A stretch of DNA of 64,000 bases from Azospirillum rugosum (GTDB lineage Bacteria; Pseudomonadota; Alphaproteobacteria; Azospirillales; Azospirillaceae): contig NZ_JAGINP010000012.1 in assembly GCF_017876155.1 (NCBI RefSeq), forward strand, positions 62,001 to 126,000. The letters are read 5' to 3'. Position numbers and translations under genes: made by a program. The notes under the pieces were generated by a model, which did no database searches, was not told where the DNA came from, and saw only the letters and a list, made by a program, of their open reading frames with translations. This document shows, in pieces, positions 38,400-46,669 of this stretch; within the stretch, counting starts at the first letter, position 1; the number at the start of each line of letters is the position of its first letter.

Positions 38400-39188
38400 T
38401 CAGAGAACCGACAGGTGCGTGTTCAGCAGATCGGTGATCAGCATGGCGCCGGGGCTGTGGGTGATGGCGATCGGCGGCCGGGCGTTGCGGATCGCCACCT
38501 GCGGCGTGACCCCGCAGGCCCAGAAAACCGGCACCTCGCCCGCCGCGATCGGCACGGCCTCGCCATGCTCCGGGTCGGCGATGTCGCGGATGCCGATGGC
38601 CTCTGGATCGCCGAAATGCACCGGCGCGCCGTGCACGGACGGGAAGCGCGAGGTGATCTGGATGGCGCGGATGGCGTTCTTCGGCGTCATCGGCCGCATC
38701 GACACCACCATGCTGCCGGAGAAGCGGCCGGCGCCGACGCAGGGGATGTTCGTCTCGTACATCGGCACGTTGCGGTCCAGCTCGATGTGGCGGACCGGCA
38801 CGCCGTCGGCCAGCAGCGCCTCTTCAAACGAGAAGGAACAGCCGATCAGGAAGGCCACGAAATCGTCGCGCCACAGCTCCGTGATGTCGGTCGGCCCGTC
38901 GGTCAGCACGCCGTCGCGGTAGACGCGGTAGCGCGGCACGTCGGTGCGGATGTCGATGTTCGTGCCCAGCGTCGGCAGCGACGGGTCGCCGACCTCCGAC
39001 ACCGCCAGCAACGGGCAGGGGCGCGGGTTGGCCTGGCAGAAGCGCAGGAAGTCGCCGGCCCAGTCCGCCGGCAGGATGGCGAGGTTGGCCTGGACGTGGC
39101 CGGGGGCGAGCCCGGCGGTCGGGCCTGTGTAGGCACCGGAGCGGATGCGCAGCCGCTCTTCGGCCGCGGTCGGGGTGGTGGTGGTCAT
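38400..39188 (-). CDS. DUF1445/UPF0317 protein, D-glutamate cyclase-like (putative hydro-lyase)
   Basis: 262 residues. Family signature near the start: [20 protein letters not shown] and [20 protein letters not shown], with [28 protein letters not shown] and FWACGVTPQ further on. The family is related to the D-glutamate cyclase domain that turns D-glutamate into 5-oxo-D-proline. Being followed by pxpB, pxpC and pxpA supports a role in making or interconverting 5-oxoproline. The literature annotation 'hydro-lyase' is itself uncertain. It is the first gene behind the livF-type gene, past a hairpin repeat. Confidence 0.85.
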   Translation of the reverse strand: MTTTTPTAAEERLRIRSGAYTGPTAGLAPGHVQANLAILPADWAGDFLRFCQANPRPCPLLAVSEVGDPSLPTLGTNIDIRTDVPRYRVYRDGVLTDGPTDITELWRDDFVAFLIGCSFSFEEALLADGVPVRHIELDRNVPMYETNIPCVGAGRFSGSMVVSMRPMTPKNAIRAIQITSRFPSVHGAPVHFGDPEAIGIRDIADPEHGEAVPIAAGEVPVFWACGVTPQVAIRNARPPIAITHSPGAMLITDLLNTHLSVL

Positions 39189-39221
39189 GGGTGGGTTCCG
39201 GTTGAAGGATTGGGCTTCATT

Positions 39222-39351
39222 CCCCTCTCCCCCCTGGGGAGAGGGTCAGGGTGAGGGGGCCGCGCGGCGAGGATGTTCCGGGCGAGGATGATTTCGGCTG
39301 CGCCGAACCCCCTCATCCCAACCTTCTCCCCAGGGGGGAGAAGGGGCAGGG
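39222..39351. repeat. Paired GC-rich hairpin repeat (family 2, copy 2)
   Basis: CCCCTCTCCCCCCTGGGGAG-type arm with GGTGAGGGGG, a spacer, then CCCCCTCATCC and CTCCCCAGGGGGGAG. It matches the element at 23250-23368. It separates the branched-chain-type ABC operon from the D-glutamate-cyclase-like gene, and may end or weaken transcription between them. Confidence 0.78.
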
Positions 39352-39357
39352 GCGCGT

Positions 39358-40074
39358 TCACATGCCGAGGTAGGCTTGGCGGACCTCGTCGTTGCCGAGC
39401 AGGTCCGTGCCGCTGCCCTCCATCACGACGCGGCCGGTCTGGATGACGTAGCCGCGGTCGGCGATCTCCAGCGCGCGGTGGATGTTCTGTTCGACCAGCA
39501 GGACGGTGATGCCGCGTTCGCGGATCTGCTGGACCGTCTCGAAGATGCGGGTCACCAGCTTCGGCGCCACGCCCCAGGAGGGCTCGTCGAGCATCAGCAG
39601 GTCCGGCTGGCTCATCAGGCCGCGGCACATGGCCAGCATCTGCTGCTCCCCGCCCGACAGGGTGCCGGCCTGCTGCCGCCGCCGCTCGCCCAGCACCGTG
39701 AAGGTGTCGTAGGCGAACTGCAGCGTCTCCTGCCGCTTGTGGTGGTCGCTGGTCGTGAAGCCACCCAGCATCAGGTTCTGCTCCACCGTCAGGCGCGGGA
39801 ACAGGCGGCGCCCTTCCGGCACCAGGACGAGGCCGCGCTTGACCCGCTCGTGCGCCGGGACGGCGGAGATGTCCTGGCCCTTCAGGCGGATGGCGCCGCC
39901 GTCGAGCGCGTTCAGGCCGGCGATGGCGCGCAGCGTGGTCGACTTGCCGTTGCCGTTGCCGCCGACGATGGCGACGATCTCCCCCCGGTTCAGCGACAGG
40001 CTGATGTCGCGGATGGCCGGGACGCGGCGGTAGCTGGACTGGATGTTGCGGACCTGGAGCATCGGTTCGGTCAT
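39358..40074 (-). CDS. Branched-chain-type ABC transporter ATPase (LivF family)
   Basis: 238 residues from MTEPMLQVRNIQSSYRRVPA. Walker A reads GGNGNGKST, unusual for this family where GPNGAGKT/S is common but with the key lysine intact. Signature LSGGEQQMLAMCRGL, Walker B LLMLDEPSWGVAP and LLVEQNIHRALEIAD are typical LivF. It is the last gene of the five-gene transporter operon (44114 to 39358), four bases after the LivG-type gene. It should import branched-chain amino acids, amides, urea or a similar small nitrogen compound. Confidence 0.93.
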   Translation of the reverse strand: MTEPMLQVRNIQSSYRRVPAIRDISLSLNRGEIVAIVGGNGNGKSTTLRAIAGLNALDGGAIRLKGQDISAVPAHERVKRGLVLVPEGRRLFPRLTVEQNLMLGGFTTSDHHKRQETLQFAYDTFTVLGERRRQQAGTLSGGEQQMLAMCRGLMSQPDLLMLDEPSWGVAPKLVTRIFETVQQIRERGITVLLVEQNIHRALEIADRGYVIQTGRVVMEGSGTDLLGNDEVRQAYLGM

Positions 40075-40078
40075 GCGA

Positions 40079-40798
40079 TCAATCCCCCAGGTAGGCGGCG
40101 ATGACGGCCGGGTTCTCGGCGATCTCCGCCGGGGTGCCGTCGGCGATCTTGGCGCCATAGTCCAGGACCAGCATGCGGTGGGCGATGGGCATGATGCCCT
40201 CCATCACATGCTCCACGATGATGCTGGCGATGCCGCGCTGGTGGATGCGGTGGACGAGCTGCGAGGCCTCGCGCACCTCGGTCGGGTTCAGGCCGGCCAT
40301 CACCTCGTCCAGCAGGATCAGCTTCGGGTCGGTGGCGAGCGCGCGGGCGACCTCCAGCCGCTTCTGCTCCGACACGGTGAGGTCGGAGGCCGGGACGTCC
40401 GCCCGGTGCGACAAGCCGACGAAGGCCAGCTCCGCGTCGGCCCGCTTGCGCGCCTCGCGCACCCGCTTGTCGCGCAGCATGGCGCCGACCATCACGTTCT
40501 CCCGCGCGGTCATCGAATGGAAGACGCGGACGATCTGGAAGGTGCGGGCGATGCCAAGCGCCGCCGCGGACTCCGGCGAGGAGCCGGTGATGTCGCGCCC
40601 CTCGAAGGCGATGCGGCCGGTGGTCGGGGTGTAGAAGCCGGCAAGGCAGTTGAACAGCGTCGTCTTGCCGGCCCCGTTGGGGCCGATCAGGCCGACGATC
40701 TCGGCGTGGTGGATTTTGAAGCTGATGTCGCGGTTGGCGACCAGACCGTCAAAGGCCTTGCCCAGGCCGTCCACGGCCAGAAGGGGGGCGGTGTTCAC
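40079..40798 (-). CDS. Branched-chain-type ABC transporter ATPase (LivG family)
   Basis: 239 residues from a GTG that overlaps the stop of the permease gene (GTGA). Walker A GPNGAGKTT, signature LTVSEQKRLEVARAL (the LivG-specific variant of LSGGQ), Walker B LILLDEVMAGLNP and SIIVEHVMEGIMPIAHR. The long LivG-type insertion RTFQIVRVFHSMTARENVMV follows Walker A. It pairs with the LivF-type ATPase on the cytoplasmic face of the two permeases. Confidence 0.94.
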   Translation of the reverse strand: MNTAPLLAVDGLGKAFDGLVANRDISFKIHHAEIVGLIGPNGAGKTTLFNCLAGFYTPTTGRIAFEGRDITGSSPESAAALGIARTFQIVRVFHSMTARENVMVGAMLRDKRVREARKRADAELAFVGLSHRADVPASDLTVSEQKRLEVARALATDPKLILLDEVMAGLNPTEVREASQLVHRIHQRGIASIIVEHVMEGIMPIAHRMLVLDYGAKIADGTPAEIAENPAVIAAYLGD

Positions 40799-41817
40799 GG
40801 GCGGATCTCCATCTTGTCGGCCATGTCGGGCCCCTTGCTCCGGGCGCCGGGCAGGAAGCGCCGCAGGTCGCCCAGCAGGCCCAGCACGCCGGACGGGCTG
40901 AAGACGGCCACCAGGATGATCATGGCGGCGTAGATGATCATGTCCGTGCCGGAGCCGGTGCTGCCGAACAGGGTGCGGCTGTACTCCTCGATGGTGATCA
41001 GCACCGCCGCACCCAGCACCGGGCCGAGCAGCGTGCCGACGCCGCCCAGGATGGCGATCAGCGCGATCTTGATGGAGATCGCCCCGGCCAGGACGGAGCC
41101 CGGGTCGATGAACATCTCCTTCTGGGCGTAGAAGCTGCCGCCGAGCGCCGTCAGGAAGGCCGACACCGACAGGGCGATCAGCTTGTAGCGGGTGAGGCTG
41201 ACGCCGAGAGCGCGGGCCGCCTCCGGCTCGTCCTTGATGGCGCGGAAATAATAGCCGATGTGGCTGCGCTCGATGGCCCAGGCGGTCAGCACCGTCAGCA
41301 CCAGCAGGCCCAGGATCACGTAGTAGTAGGGCAGCTTCGACAGGAAGATCAGCACGCCCCAGCCGCTCTGGTCCATGGGCAGGGACAGGCCGACCGCACC
41401 CTCCAGGAATTCGCTGTTGGTCACCAGGATCTGCACGATCTCGGCCACCGCGATGGTCGCCATGGCGAAATAGTGGCCCTTCAGCCGGAAGCAGGGCCAT
41501 CCCATGGCCAGGGCGAACAGCACGGACACTCCCCCACCGGCCAGCGCGCCGACCCAGGGCGACAGGCCGAGCGTCAGCAGCAGCATGGTCGAGGTGTAGG
41601 CGCCGATCCCGTAGAACACGGCGTGGCCGAGCGAGACCTGCCCCGCGTAGCCGCCGACGATGTTCCAGGCAACGCCGAGCTGCGCGCCCATCAGGATCAG
41701 GATCAGGAAGTTCTGCTGCGACGGCTCGGTGACGACCAGCGGCAGCAGGGCGGCCAAGGCGAGCAGGGCGAGCGCCCCGAAAGCCTTCACCGGCGTGGGA
41801 ATGGTTCGCTCGGACAT
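40795..41817 (-). CDS. Branched-chain-type ABC transporter permease (LivM family)
   Basis: 340 residues from MSERTIPTPVKAFGALALLA. About nine or ten membrane helices. LivM features are LGVAWNIVGGYAGQVSLGHA and GLSLPMDQSGW with EARALGVSLTRYKLIALSVS, the ATPase-contact loop. A short cytoplasmic tail (ARSKGPDMADKMEIRP) ends it. It overlaps the LivH stop by one base (TGATG) and the next start (GTGA), giving tight translational coupling. Confidence 0.93.
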   Translation of the reverse strand: MSERTIPTPVKAFGALALLALAALLPLVVTEPSQQNFLILILMGAQLGVAWNIVGGYAGQVSLGHAVFYGIGAYTSTMLLLTLGLSPWVGALAGGGVSVLFALAMGWPCFRLKGHYFAMATIAVAEIVQILVTNSEFLEGAVGLSLPMDQSGWGVLIFLSKLPYYYVILGLLVLTVLTAWAIERSHIGYYFRAIKDEPEAARALGVSLTRYKLIALSVSAFLTALGGSFYAQKEMFIDPGSVLAGAISIKIALIAILGGVGTLLGPVLGAAVLITIEEYSRTLFGSTGSGTDMIIYAAMIILVAVFSPSGVLGLLGDLRRFLPGARSKGPDMADKMEIRP

Positions 41818-42683
41818 CACGCTTTCCCCATCAGGCCGCGCGGGCGCACCAGCAGGACGACCAGCAGGAGCGACAGCACGATGGCGGTCTTGTATTCGGG
41901 GCCGACCAGGAAGCCGCCCAGCACCTCGATCAGGCCGACGATGATGCCGGCCAGGAAGGCGCCGGTGACGCTGCCGAAGCCGCCCAGCACGACCACCACG
42001 AAGGCGATCAGGATGAAGTTCGCCCCAACCTCCGGGAAGATCGGGAAGAAGGTGGCGATCAGTCCGCCGGCGATGCCGGCGCAGGCAGCCCCGATGCCCC
42101 AGGCCAGCGCGAACATCTTCTGGCCGTCGATGCCCATCAGCGTGGCGGCCTCGCGGTCGATGGCGGTGGCCTCCAGCGCGGTGCCGAGGCGGGTGCGGTG
42201 CAGGAAGTACCACAGCCCCCCGGTGACCCCGACCGCGCCCAGCGCCGCCACGAACTGCGGCAGGCCGAACTGGACGGAGCCGAGCGTCAGGTTGCCGCTG
42301 ACCAGGCTGTGCGGGATCAGCCGGTGGTCGGGCTTCCAGAAGAACTGGGCCAGCCCGCGCAGCAGGATCATCAGGCCGAAGGTCGCGAAGATCTGCGACA
42401 GCATCGGCGCCTTCAGGATGCGGCGGATCACCGTCTGGTAGACGATGACGCCGACCGCGAACAGAAGCAGCGCCGTGAAGGGAAGCGCCACGATGGGATC
42501 GACGGCGAACAGGGCGAAGGCCCAGAAGCTGGCGTACATGCCCAGCATCAGGAATTCGCCGTGGGCGAAGTTGACGATGTCCATCACGCCGAAGATCAGC
42601 GTCAGGCCGACCGCGACCAGGGCGTAGATCAGCCCGATCAGCAGGCCCGAGACGAGCACTTGGAAGAGAATGTCGGCGGTCAT
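41817..42683 (-). CDS. Branched-chain-type ABC transporter permease (LivH family)
   Basis: 288 residues, about eight membrane helices. GLIYALVAVGLTLIFGVMDI and VNFAHGEFLMLGMYASFWAF are the classic LivH start, and the EAA-like loop is LGTALEATAIDREAATLMGI. It forms the membrane channel with the LivM-type protein. It lies 78 bases behind the binding-protein gene, with a single GC-rich hairpin in that gap. Confidence 0.94.
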   Translation of the reverse strand: MTADILFQVLVSGLLIGLIYALVAVGLTLIFGVMDIVNFAHGEFLMLGMYASFWAFALFAVDPIVALPFTALLLFAVGVIVYQTVIRRILKAPMLSQIFATFGLMILLRGLAQFFWKPDHRLIPHSLVSGNLTLGSVQFGLPQFVAALGAVGVTGGLWYFLHRTRLGTALEATAIDREAATLMGIDGQKMFALAWGIGAACAGIAGGLIATFFPIFPEVGANFILIAFVVVVLGGFGSVTGAFLAGIIVGLIEVLGGFLVGPEYKTAIVLSLLLVVLLVRPRGLMGKA

Positions 42684-42725
42684 TGCCGCGCCCTTTCCGA
42701 AAAGGGTGGGCCAGGGGGCAGGCGT

Positions 42726-42752
42726 CCCTTCTCCCCCCGGAGGGGAGAGGGA
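42726..42752. repeat. Single GC-rich hairpin
   Basis: CCCTTCTCCCC with GGGGAGAGGGA in inverted order, resembling one arm of the paired repeats elsewhere in the window. Placed between the abundant binding-protein message and the permease genes, it could protect the upstream message end, as similar hairpins do in other ABC operons. Confidence 0.6.
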
Positions 42753-42761
42753 GGCGCGCGG

Positions 42762-44114
42762 TCAGCGCTTGTCCCAGGCGGGCATCGGGTAGACGACCGG
42801 CTTGGTCGCCACGTCGAAGGGCCACACCGTCACATACTGGCCGCCCTGGACCTGCACGATGATGCCCTGGCCCAGTTCGTTCTGGCCGTGCTCGTCGAAC
42901 TTCACGCCCTTCCACGGCATGATCAGGCCGGACGCCGGGATGTTGGTTTCCTGCAACGCCTTGCGGATGTCCTCCGGCTTGGTGGAGCCGGCCCGGTCGA
43001 TGGCGTCGGCCAGCACCGCGATGCCGGTGAAGGCGCGGGCGGAGTTGCCGTTGAAGTTCACGCCGGACCGTTCGCGCATCAGGTCGTTGACCTGCTTGAT
43101 CAGCGGGTTGCGCTCCGCCTGGTCGAGCGCCCAGACCTCGCGGCTGATGATGTACTCACCATCCTTGCCCATGGTCTTCAGGAACTCGCTGTCGTTGAAG
43201 CCGGCGTCGTTGGCCAGCAGCATCTTCGGCAGGAAGCCCAGCTCCTTGTAGGTCTTCATCGACAGGATGGCGTCGCCGAGATAGCTGGACTGCATGATGA
43301 CCGCCGGGTTGGCGGCCTTCAGGCGCTGCACCTCCGACGTCATCTGCGTGGTCTTGGCCGGGTAGAGGATCTTCTCGGCGATGGTGAATTTCTGCTCTTC
43401 CGACAGCTTGGTCTGGAGCTTGGTCGTCTCGTTGCCCCACAGCGTGTTCTCGTTGAACAGGCCGACGCTGCGCAGCTGTTCACCGGTCTTCTTCTCCATG
43501 TCGTTGAGGAAGGTGAAGAAGTTGGTGACGAACAGGTCGTCGTGCGGCGTGGTGCGGAAGAACCACTTGAACTTGCGCTGGGTCAGCGTGGCGGAGGAGG
43601 ACTCGCCGTTCAGGAAGGGCACGCCGTAGCGCTCCGCCACCTGACTGGCGGTGGCGGTGACGTTGGAGAAATAGGCGCCGGTCAGCGCCGTCACCTTCTC
43701 GCTGGTGATCAGGCGTTCCGCCTCGGTGGCGCCGACCTGCGGGTTGCCCTGGTGGTCGCCGAAGACCAGCTTGATCTTGGCGCCCTTCATGTGCGGCATG
43801 CCGACGCCGGCGACGAGGCCCGCCGGGGCCGGGATCTCCTTGTTCACGATGGCCGCGGCCAGCTCCGCGGCGGCCTTCAGTTCCACGCCGGTGGAGGCGG
43901 CGGCGCCGGTCAGGGGATAGATCACGCCGATGCGGATCTCGTCCTCGGCGCGGGCCGTGCCGGTGGCGAAGGTCAGGCCGGACAGCGCGGTGGTGGCCAG
44001 CAACGCCGTCGCGGCCAGCATCCGCGTGATCGCCGACCGGCGGCCGGGCGCTGCCGTGTCGTCGAACCGGTTTTTGGCAAACCAATTTCTGGTGGTCGCA
44101 ACCGGAAACCGCAT
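42762..44114 (-). CDS. Branched-chain-type ABC transporter substrate-binding protein (LivJ/LivK, amide/urea-like)
   Basis: 450 residues from an ATG with AAGGAG eight bases upstream. The N-terminus is unusual: about 34 polar residues (MRFPVATTRNWFAKNRFDDT...) precede the hydrophobic signal core (LAATALLATTALSGLTFATG, then ARAEDE). Mature part: IRIGVIYPLTGAAASTGVEL, AERLITSEKVTALTGAYFSN, GESSSATLTQRKFKWFFRTT, typical Peripla_BP_6. It is the first and probably most highly expressed gene of the liv-type operon. The ligand may be an amino acid, amide or related compound. Confidence 0.93.
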   Translation of the reverse strand: MRFPVATTRNWFAKNRFDDTAAPGRRSAITRMLAATALLATTALSGLTFATGTARAEDEIRIGVIYPLTGAAASTGVELKAAAELAAAIVNKEIPAPAGLVAGVGMPHMKGAKIKLVFGDHQGNPQVGATEAERLITSEKVTALTGAYFSNVTATASQVAERYGVPFLNGESSSATLTQRKFKWFFRTTPHDDLFVTNFFTFLNDMEKKTGEQLRSVGLFNENTLWGNETTKLQTKLSEEQKFTIAEKILYPAKTTQMTSEVQRLKAANPAVIMQSSYLGDAILSMKTYKELGFLPKMLLANDAGFNDSEFLKTMGKDGEYIISREVWALDQAERNPLIKQVNDLMRERSGVNFNGNSARAFTGIAVLADAIDRAGSTKPEDIRKALQETNIPASGLIMPWKGVKFDEHGQNELGQGIIVQVQGGQYVTVWPFDVATKPVVYPMPAWDKR

Positions 44115-44246
44115 CGTGAAATCTCCTTGTTCAGTGCCGTTGTTGGCATGCGGCGCGGCCTTTTCCGGCTCGTTTCTGGGCGCCTTCTGAAGGGATGATC
44201 GCACGAACAGTAATCATTCCGTCCAATCGTATATTTTGATCTGAAA

Positions 44247-44265
44247 TGATAAAGAGTCTTTATCA
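44247..44265. promoter_or_regulatory. Perfect palindrome upstream of the liv-type operon
   Basis: TGATAAAG-AGT-CTTTATCA, an 8-3-8 perfect inverted repeat in an AT-rich patch between the LysR gene end (44285) and the binding-protein start (44114). It is low in GC and is not followed by T-residues in the LysR direction, so an operator is more likely than a terminator. The LysR protein encoded next door is a candidate binder. Confidence 0.5.
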
Positions 44266-44284
44266 ATCGGATTTGGACGGATCG

Positions 44285-45199
44285 CTAGGCCGCGCCGTTG
44301 CCCACACCGTGGGTCGCCTCGTAATCGGCGGCCACGTCGGCCGCCAGTTGGGCCACGACGGACGCCATGTGGTTGTCGTGGTTGGCCGGATAGGCGGCGC
44401 TGAAGCTCAGCGCCGGCAGCGGGTGCTGGACATCGACCAGCCGCAGCAGCCCCTCGCCGAGTTCCCGCTGGACGATGGCGATGGGGATCACGCTGACTCC
44501 GACGGCGTCGACCGCCATCCGCACCACGCTGGCGAGCGAGCTGTTGCCGAACATCCGCACCGACAGCCCGACGGAGGAGAACATCTCGCGGATCACGCCG
44601 TAGGGCTGCGTGGTGCGGGAGAAGGTGATGATCGGCCATGCCGCCAGATCCTCCAGCGATGCCGGCTCCCCCGGCAGGCGCAGCGTCGGGCTGGCGACCC
44701 AGGCCAGCGGGTAGTTGCCGACCGGCACCGACTTGAACCGGATGTCGGTGTAGGAGGACAGCATCACCGCCACGTCGATGTCGTGGCGGGCGAGCGCGTC
44801 GCGCAGGTTGGGGGAGGTTTCGACCTCCACCTCCAGCGACACGGCGGGGTACAGGTCGTTCAACCGCTCGATCAGCCGGCTGAGCCACGTGTGGACCACC
44901 GTTTCGGCGACGCCGAGCCGGATGACGCCGTGGATGGCGCTGCGGTCGGCGACCGCGTGCAGCAGCTCGTCGCGCAACGCCAGCATCCGCTCCGCGTAGG
45001 TCAGCAGCACCATGGCCTGCGGCGTCGGCGCGACCCGGCGGCCCACCCGCTCGAACAGCGGCACCCCCAACTCCTCCTGGAGTTGGGCGATGCGGGCGGA
45101 GATGGCCGGCTGGGTGGTGTTCAGCCGCTCCGCCGCCCGGCGGAAGCCGCCCAGCCGCATCGTCCAGATGAAGGTCTCCAGCGACTTCAGGTCCAGCAT
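44285..45199 (-). CDS. LysR-family transcriptional regulator
   Basis: 304 residues from MLDLKSLETFIWTMRLGGFR. The winged helix (RAAERLNTTQPAISARIAQL, EELGVPLFERVGRRVAPTPQ) is standard, and a LysR substrate domain follows (GVIRLGVAETVVHTWLSRLI). It lies 170 bases upstream of the liv-type operon on the same strand and is divergent from the MacA-like adaptor gene at 45452. Either neighbour could be its target; the palindrome at 44247 favours the transporter operon. Confidence 0.92.
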   Translation of the reverse strand: MLDLKSLETFIWTMRLGGFRRAAERLNTTQPAISARIAQLQEELGVPLFERVGRRVAPTPQAMVLLTYAERMLALRDELLHAVADRSAIHGVIRLGVAETVVHTWLSRLIERLNDLYPAVSLEVEVETSPNLRDALARHDIDVAVMLSSYTDIRFKSVPVGNYPLAWVASPTLRLPGEPASLEDLAAWPIITFSRTTQPYGVIREMFSSVGLSVRMFGNSSLASVVRMAVDAVGVSVIPIAIVQRELGEGLLRLVDVQHPLPALSFSAAYPANHDNHMASVVAQLAADVAADYEATHGVGNGAA

Positions 45200-45451
45200 G
45201 CGGCTCCTGTCCGGCGCGGCGTCACGCGCGGCACTCCGGCGGCCTTCCCCCGTGCCGTCGATGTGCCGCCGATGTGCGGAGGGATCGTTTGCCCACTCCC
45301 TTTTCGCCCACGCTATCCGAATTTCCGGCCCGTAGGAACGGCGGATCGGTGGGTCGGGCGATTGTCGGGGCTGCGCGTTGACACGTCGCAATGACGGGGG
45401 CGCCGCGCCGGAATAGACTGTCGGTGATTCAACGTCGCGTTGGACACGACG

Positions 45452-46669
45452 ATGACGAAGCCAGACGAGGCCGAACCGCGGCCGACCACGCCGGACCCGG
45501 CGCCCGAATCGAAAGATGGCGCCCGGGCGGACCAGACCCTTTCGAACCCGGCCGCGCCGGGCCTGCCCGTGCCGGTGGCGGAACGGCCGCTGGTGCCGCG
45601 CCCGCCCGTTCCCGCCGTGCCCCGGCCGTCGCTGTGGCGCCGGCTGCGGGTGCCGCTGGTGGTGGTTCTGCTGGCTGCGGCGTTGGGAGCGGCGGCGCTG
45701 TGGTGGGCGGGGCGGGCGCCGCTGGTGGGGGTCACCGGCGTGGAGCGCGGGCCGGCCATCGAGGCGGTGTACGCGACCGGCACGGTCGAATCCCTCAACA
45801 CCGTGCGCGTCGGCCCGCCGGTCGGCGGCCGCGTCGCCACGGTGCTTGTGGACGACGGCGATCGGGTGACGGCGGGGCAGCGCATGGCGACGCTCGACCC
45901 CCGGCAGCTGGAGCAGCGCCTGCAGAACGCCGAGGTGCGGCTGCGGCTGGCGCGGACCGAGGCCACGCGGGTGGAGACGCTGCTGGCGCGCGGGGTCACC
46001 ACGGTGGAGGCGCGCGACAAGGCCGTGGCCGAGCGGCAGCAGGCGGAGGCGGACGTGGCGCTGGCCCGGCGCATGCTCGACGACCTCATCGTCAACGCGC
46101 CCATCGACGGGGTGGTGCTGCGCCGGCAGGTGGAGGCGGGGGAGAGCGTGGCCGCCAACGCCGTGCTGTTCACCGTGGCCGACCCGACCCGTCTGCGCGT
46201 CGTCGCCGACGTCGACGAGCGGGACATACCCAGGGTCCACATCGGCTCCCGCATCGCGGCGCGGGCGGAGGCCTTTCCCGGAGACGTGTTCCAGGCCGCG
46301 GTGACCAACATCCGGGCGGAGAGCGACAGCCAGACGCGCACCTACCGCATCGAGGCGACGCTTCCGCCGGGCAGCCCGCTCTACATCGGCATGACGCTGG
46401 ACGTGAACGTCATCGTGGCGGAGCGGCGGGACGCGCTGCTGGTGCCCGCCGGCGCCGTGCAGCGCGAACCGCCGCGCGGCGGGCGTCCGGGGCAGGCCCA
46501 TGTCTGGACGGTCGGCCCGGACGGGCGCGTGAAGCGTGTTCCCGTAACGTTGGGCGCCGAGGGACCCGCCCGCGTGGAGGTGACGGAGGGGATCGGCCCC
46601 GACGACCGGCTGCTGGAGGCCCCGCCCGCCAGCCTCGCCGAGGGCGACCGCGTGCGGGTGCGGCCATGA
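45452..46669 (+). CDS. HlyD/MacA-like periplasmic adaptor
   Basis: 405 residues from ATG (TTG at 45440 also possible). A proline-rich cytoplasmic N-tail of about 55 residues precedes one membrane helix (PLVVVLLAAALGAAALWWAG). The split lipoyl motif follows (GTVESLNTVRVGPPVGGRVA and NAPIDGVVLRRQVEAGESVA), with a short coiled coil between and a beta-barrel after. It couples the ABC permease/ATPase pair behind it to an outer-membrane channel. Start overlap with the permease gene (ATGA) shows one operon. The cargo is unknown. Confidence 0.9.
   Translation: MTKPDEAEPRPTTPDPAPESKDGARADQTLSNPAAPGLPVPVAERPLVPRPPVPAVPRPSLWRRLRVPLVVVLLAAALGAAALWWAGRAPLVGVTGVERGPAIEAVYATGTVESLNTVRVGPPVGGRVATVLVDDGDRVTAGQRMATLDPRQLEQRLQNAEVRLRLARTEATRVETLLARGVTTVEARDKAVAERQQAEADVALARRMLDDLIVNAPIDGVVLRRQVEAGESVAANAVLFTVADPTRLRVVADVDERDIPRVHIGSRIAARAEAFPGDVFQAAVTNIRAESDSQTRTYRIEATLPPGSPLYIGMTLDVNVIVAERRDALLVPAGAVQREPPRGGRPGQAHVWTVGPDGRVKRVPVTLGAEGPARVEVTEGIGPDDRLLEAPPASLAEGDRVRVRP

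Noticed and set aside
42198..44198. A 666-codon plus-strand open frame over the liv-type genes
   Set aside because: Antisense to LivH-type permease and binding-protein genes, low complexity, no ribosome site or domain.
44247..44265. Intrinsic terminator for the LysR gene
   Set aside because: The stem is AT-rich and is not followed by a clean T-run in the LysR direction; an operator is the better reading.
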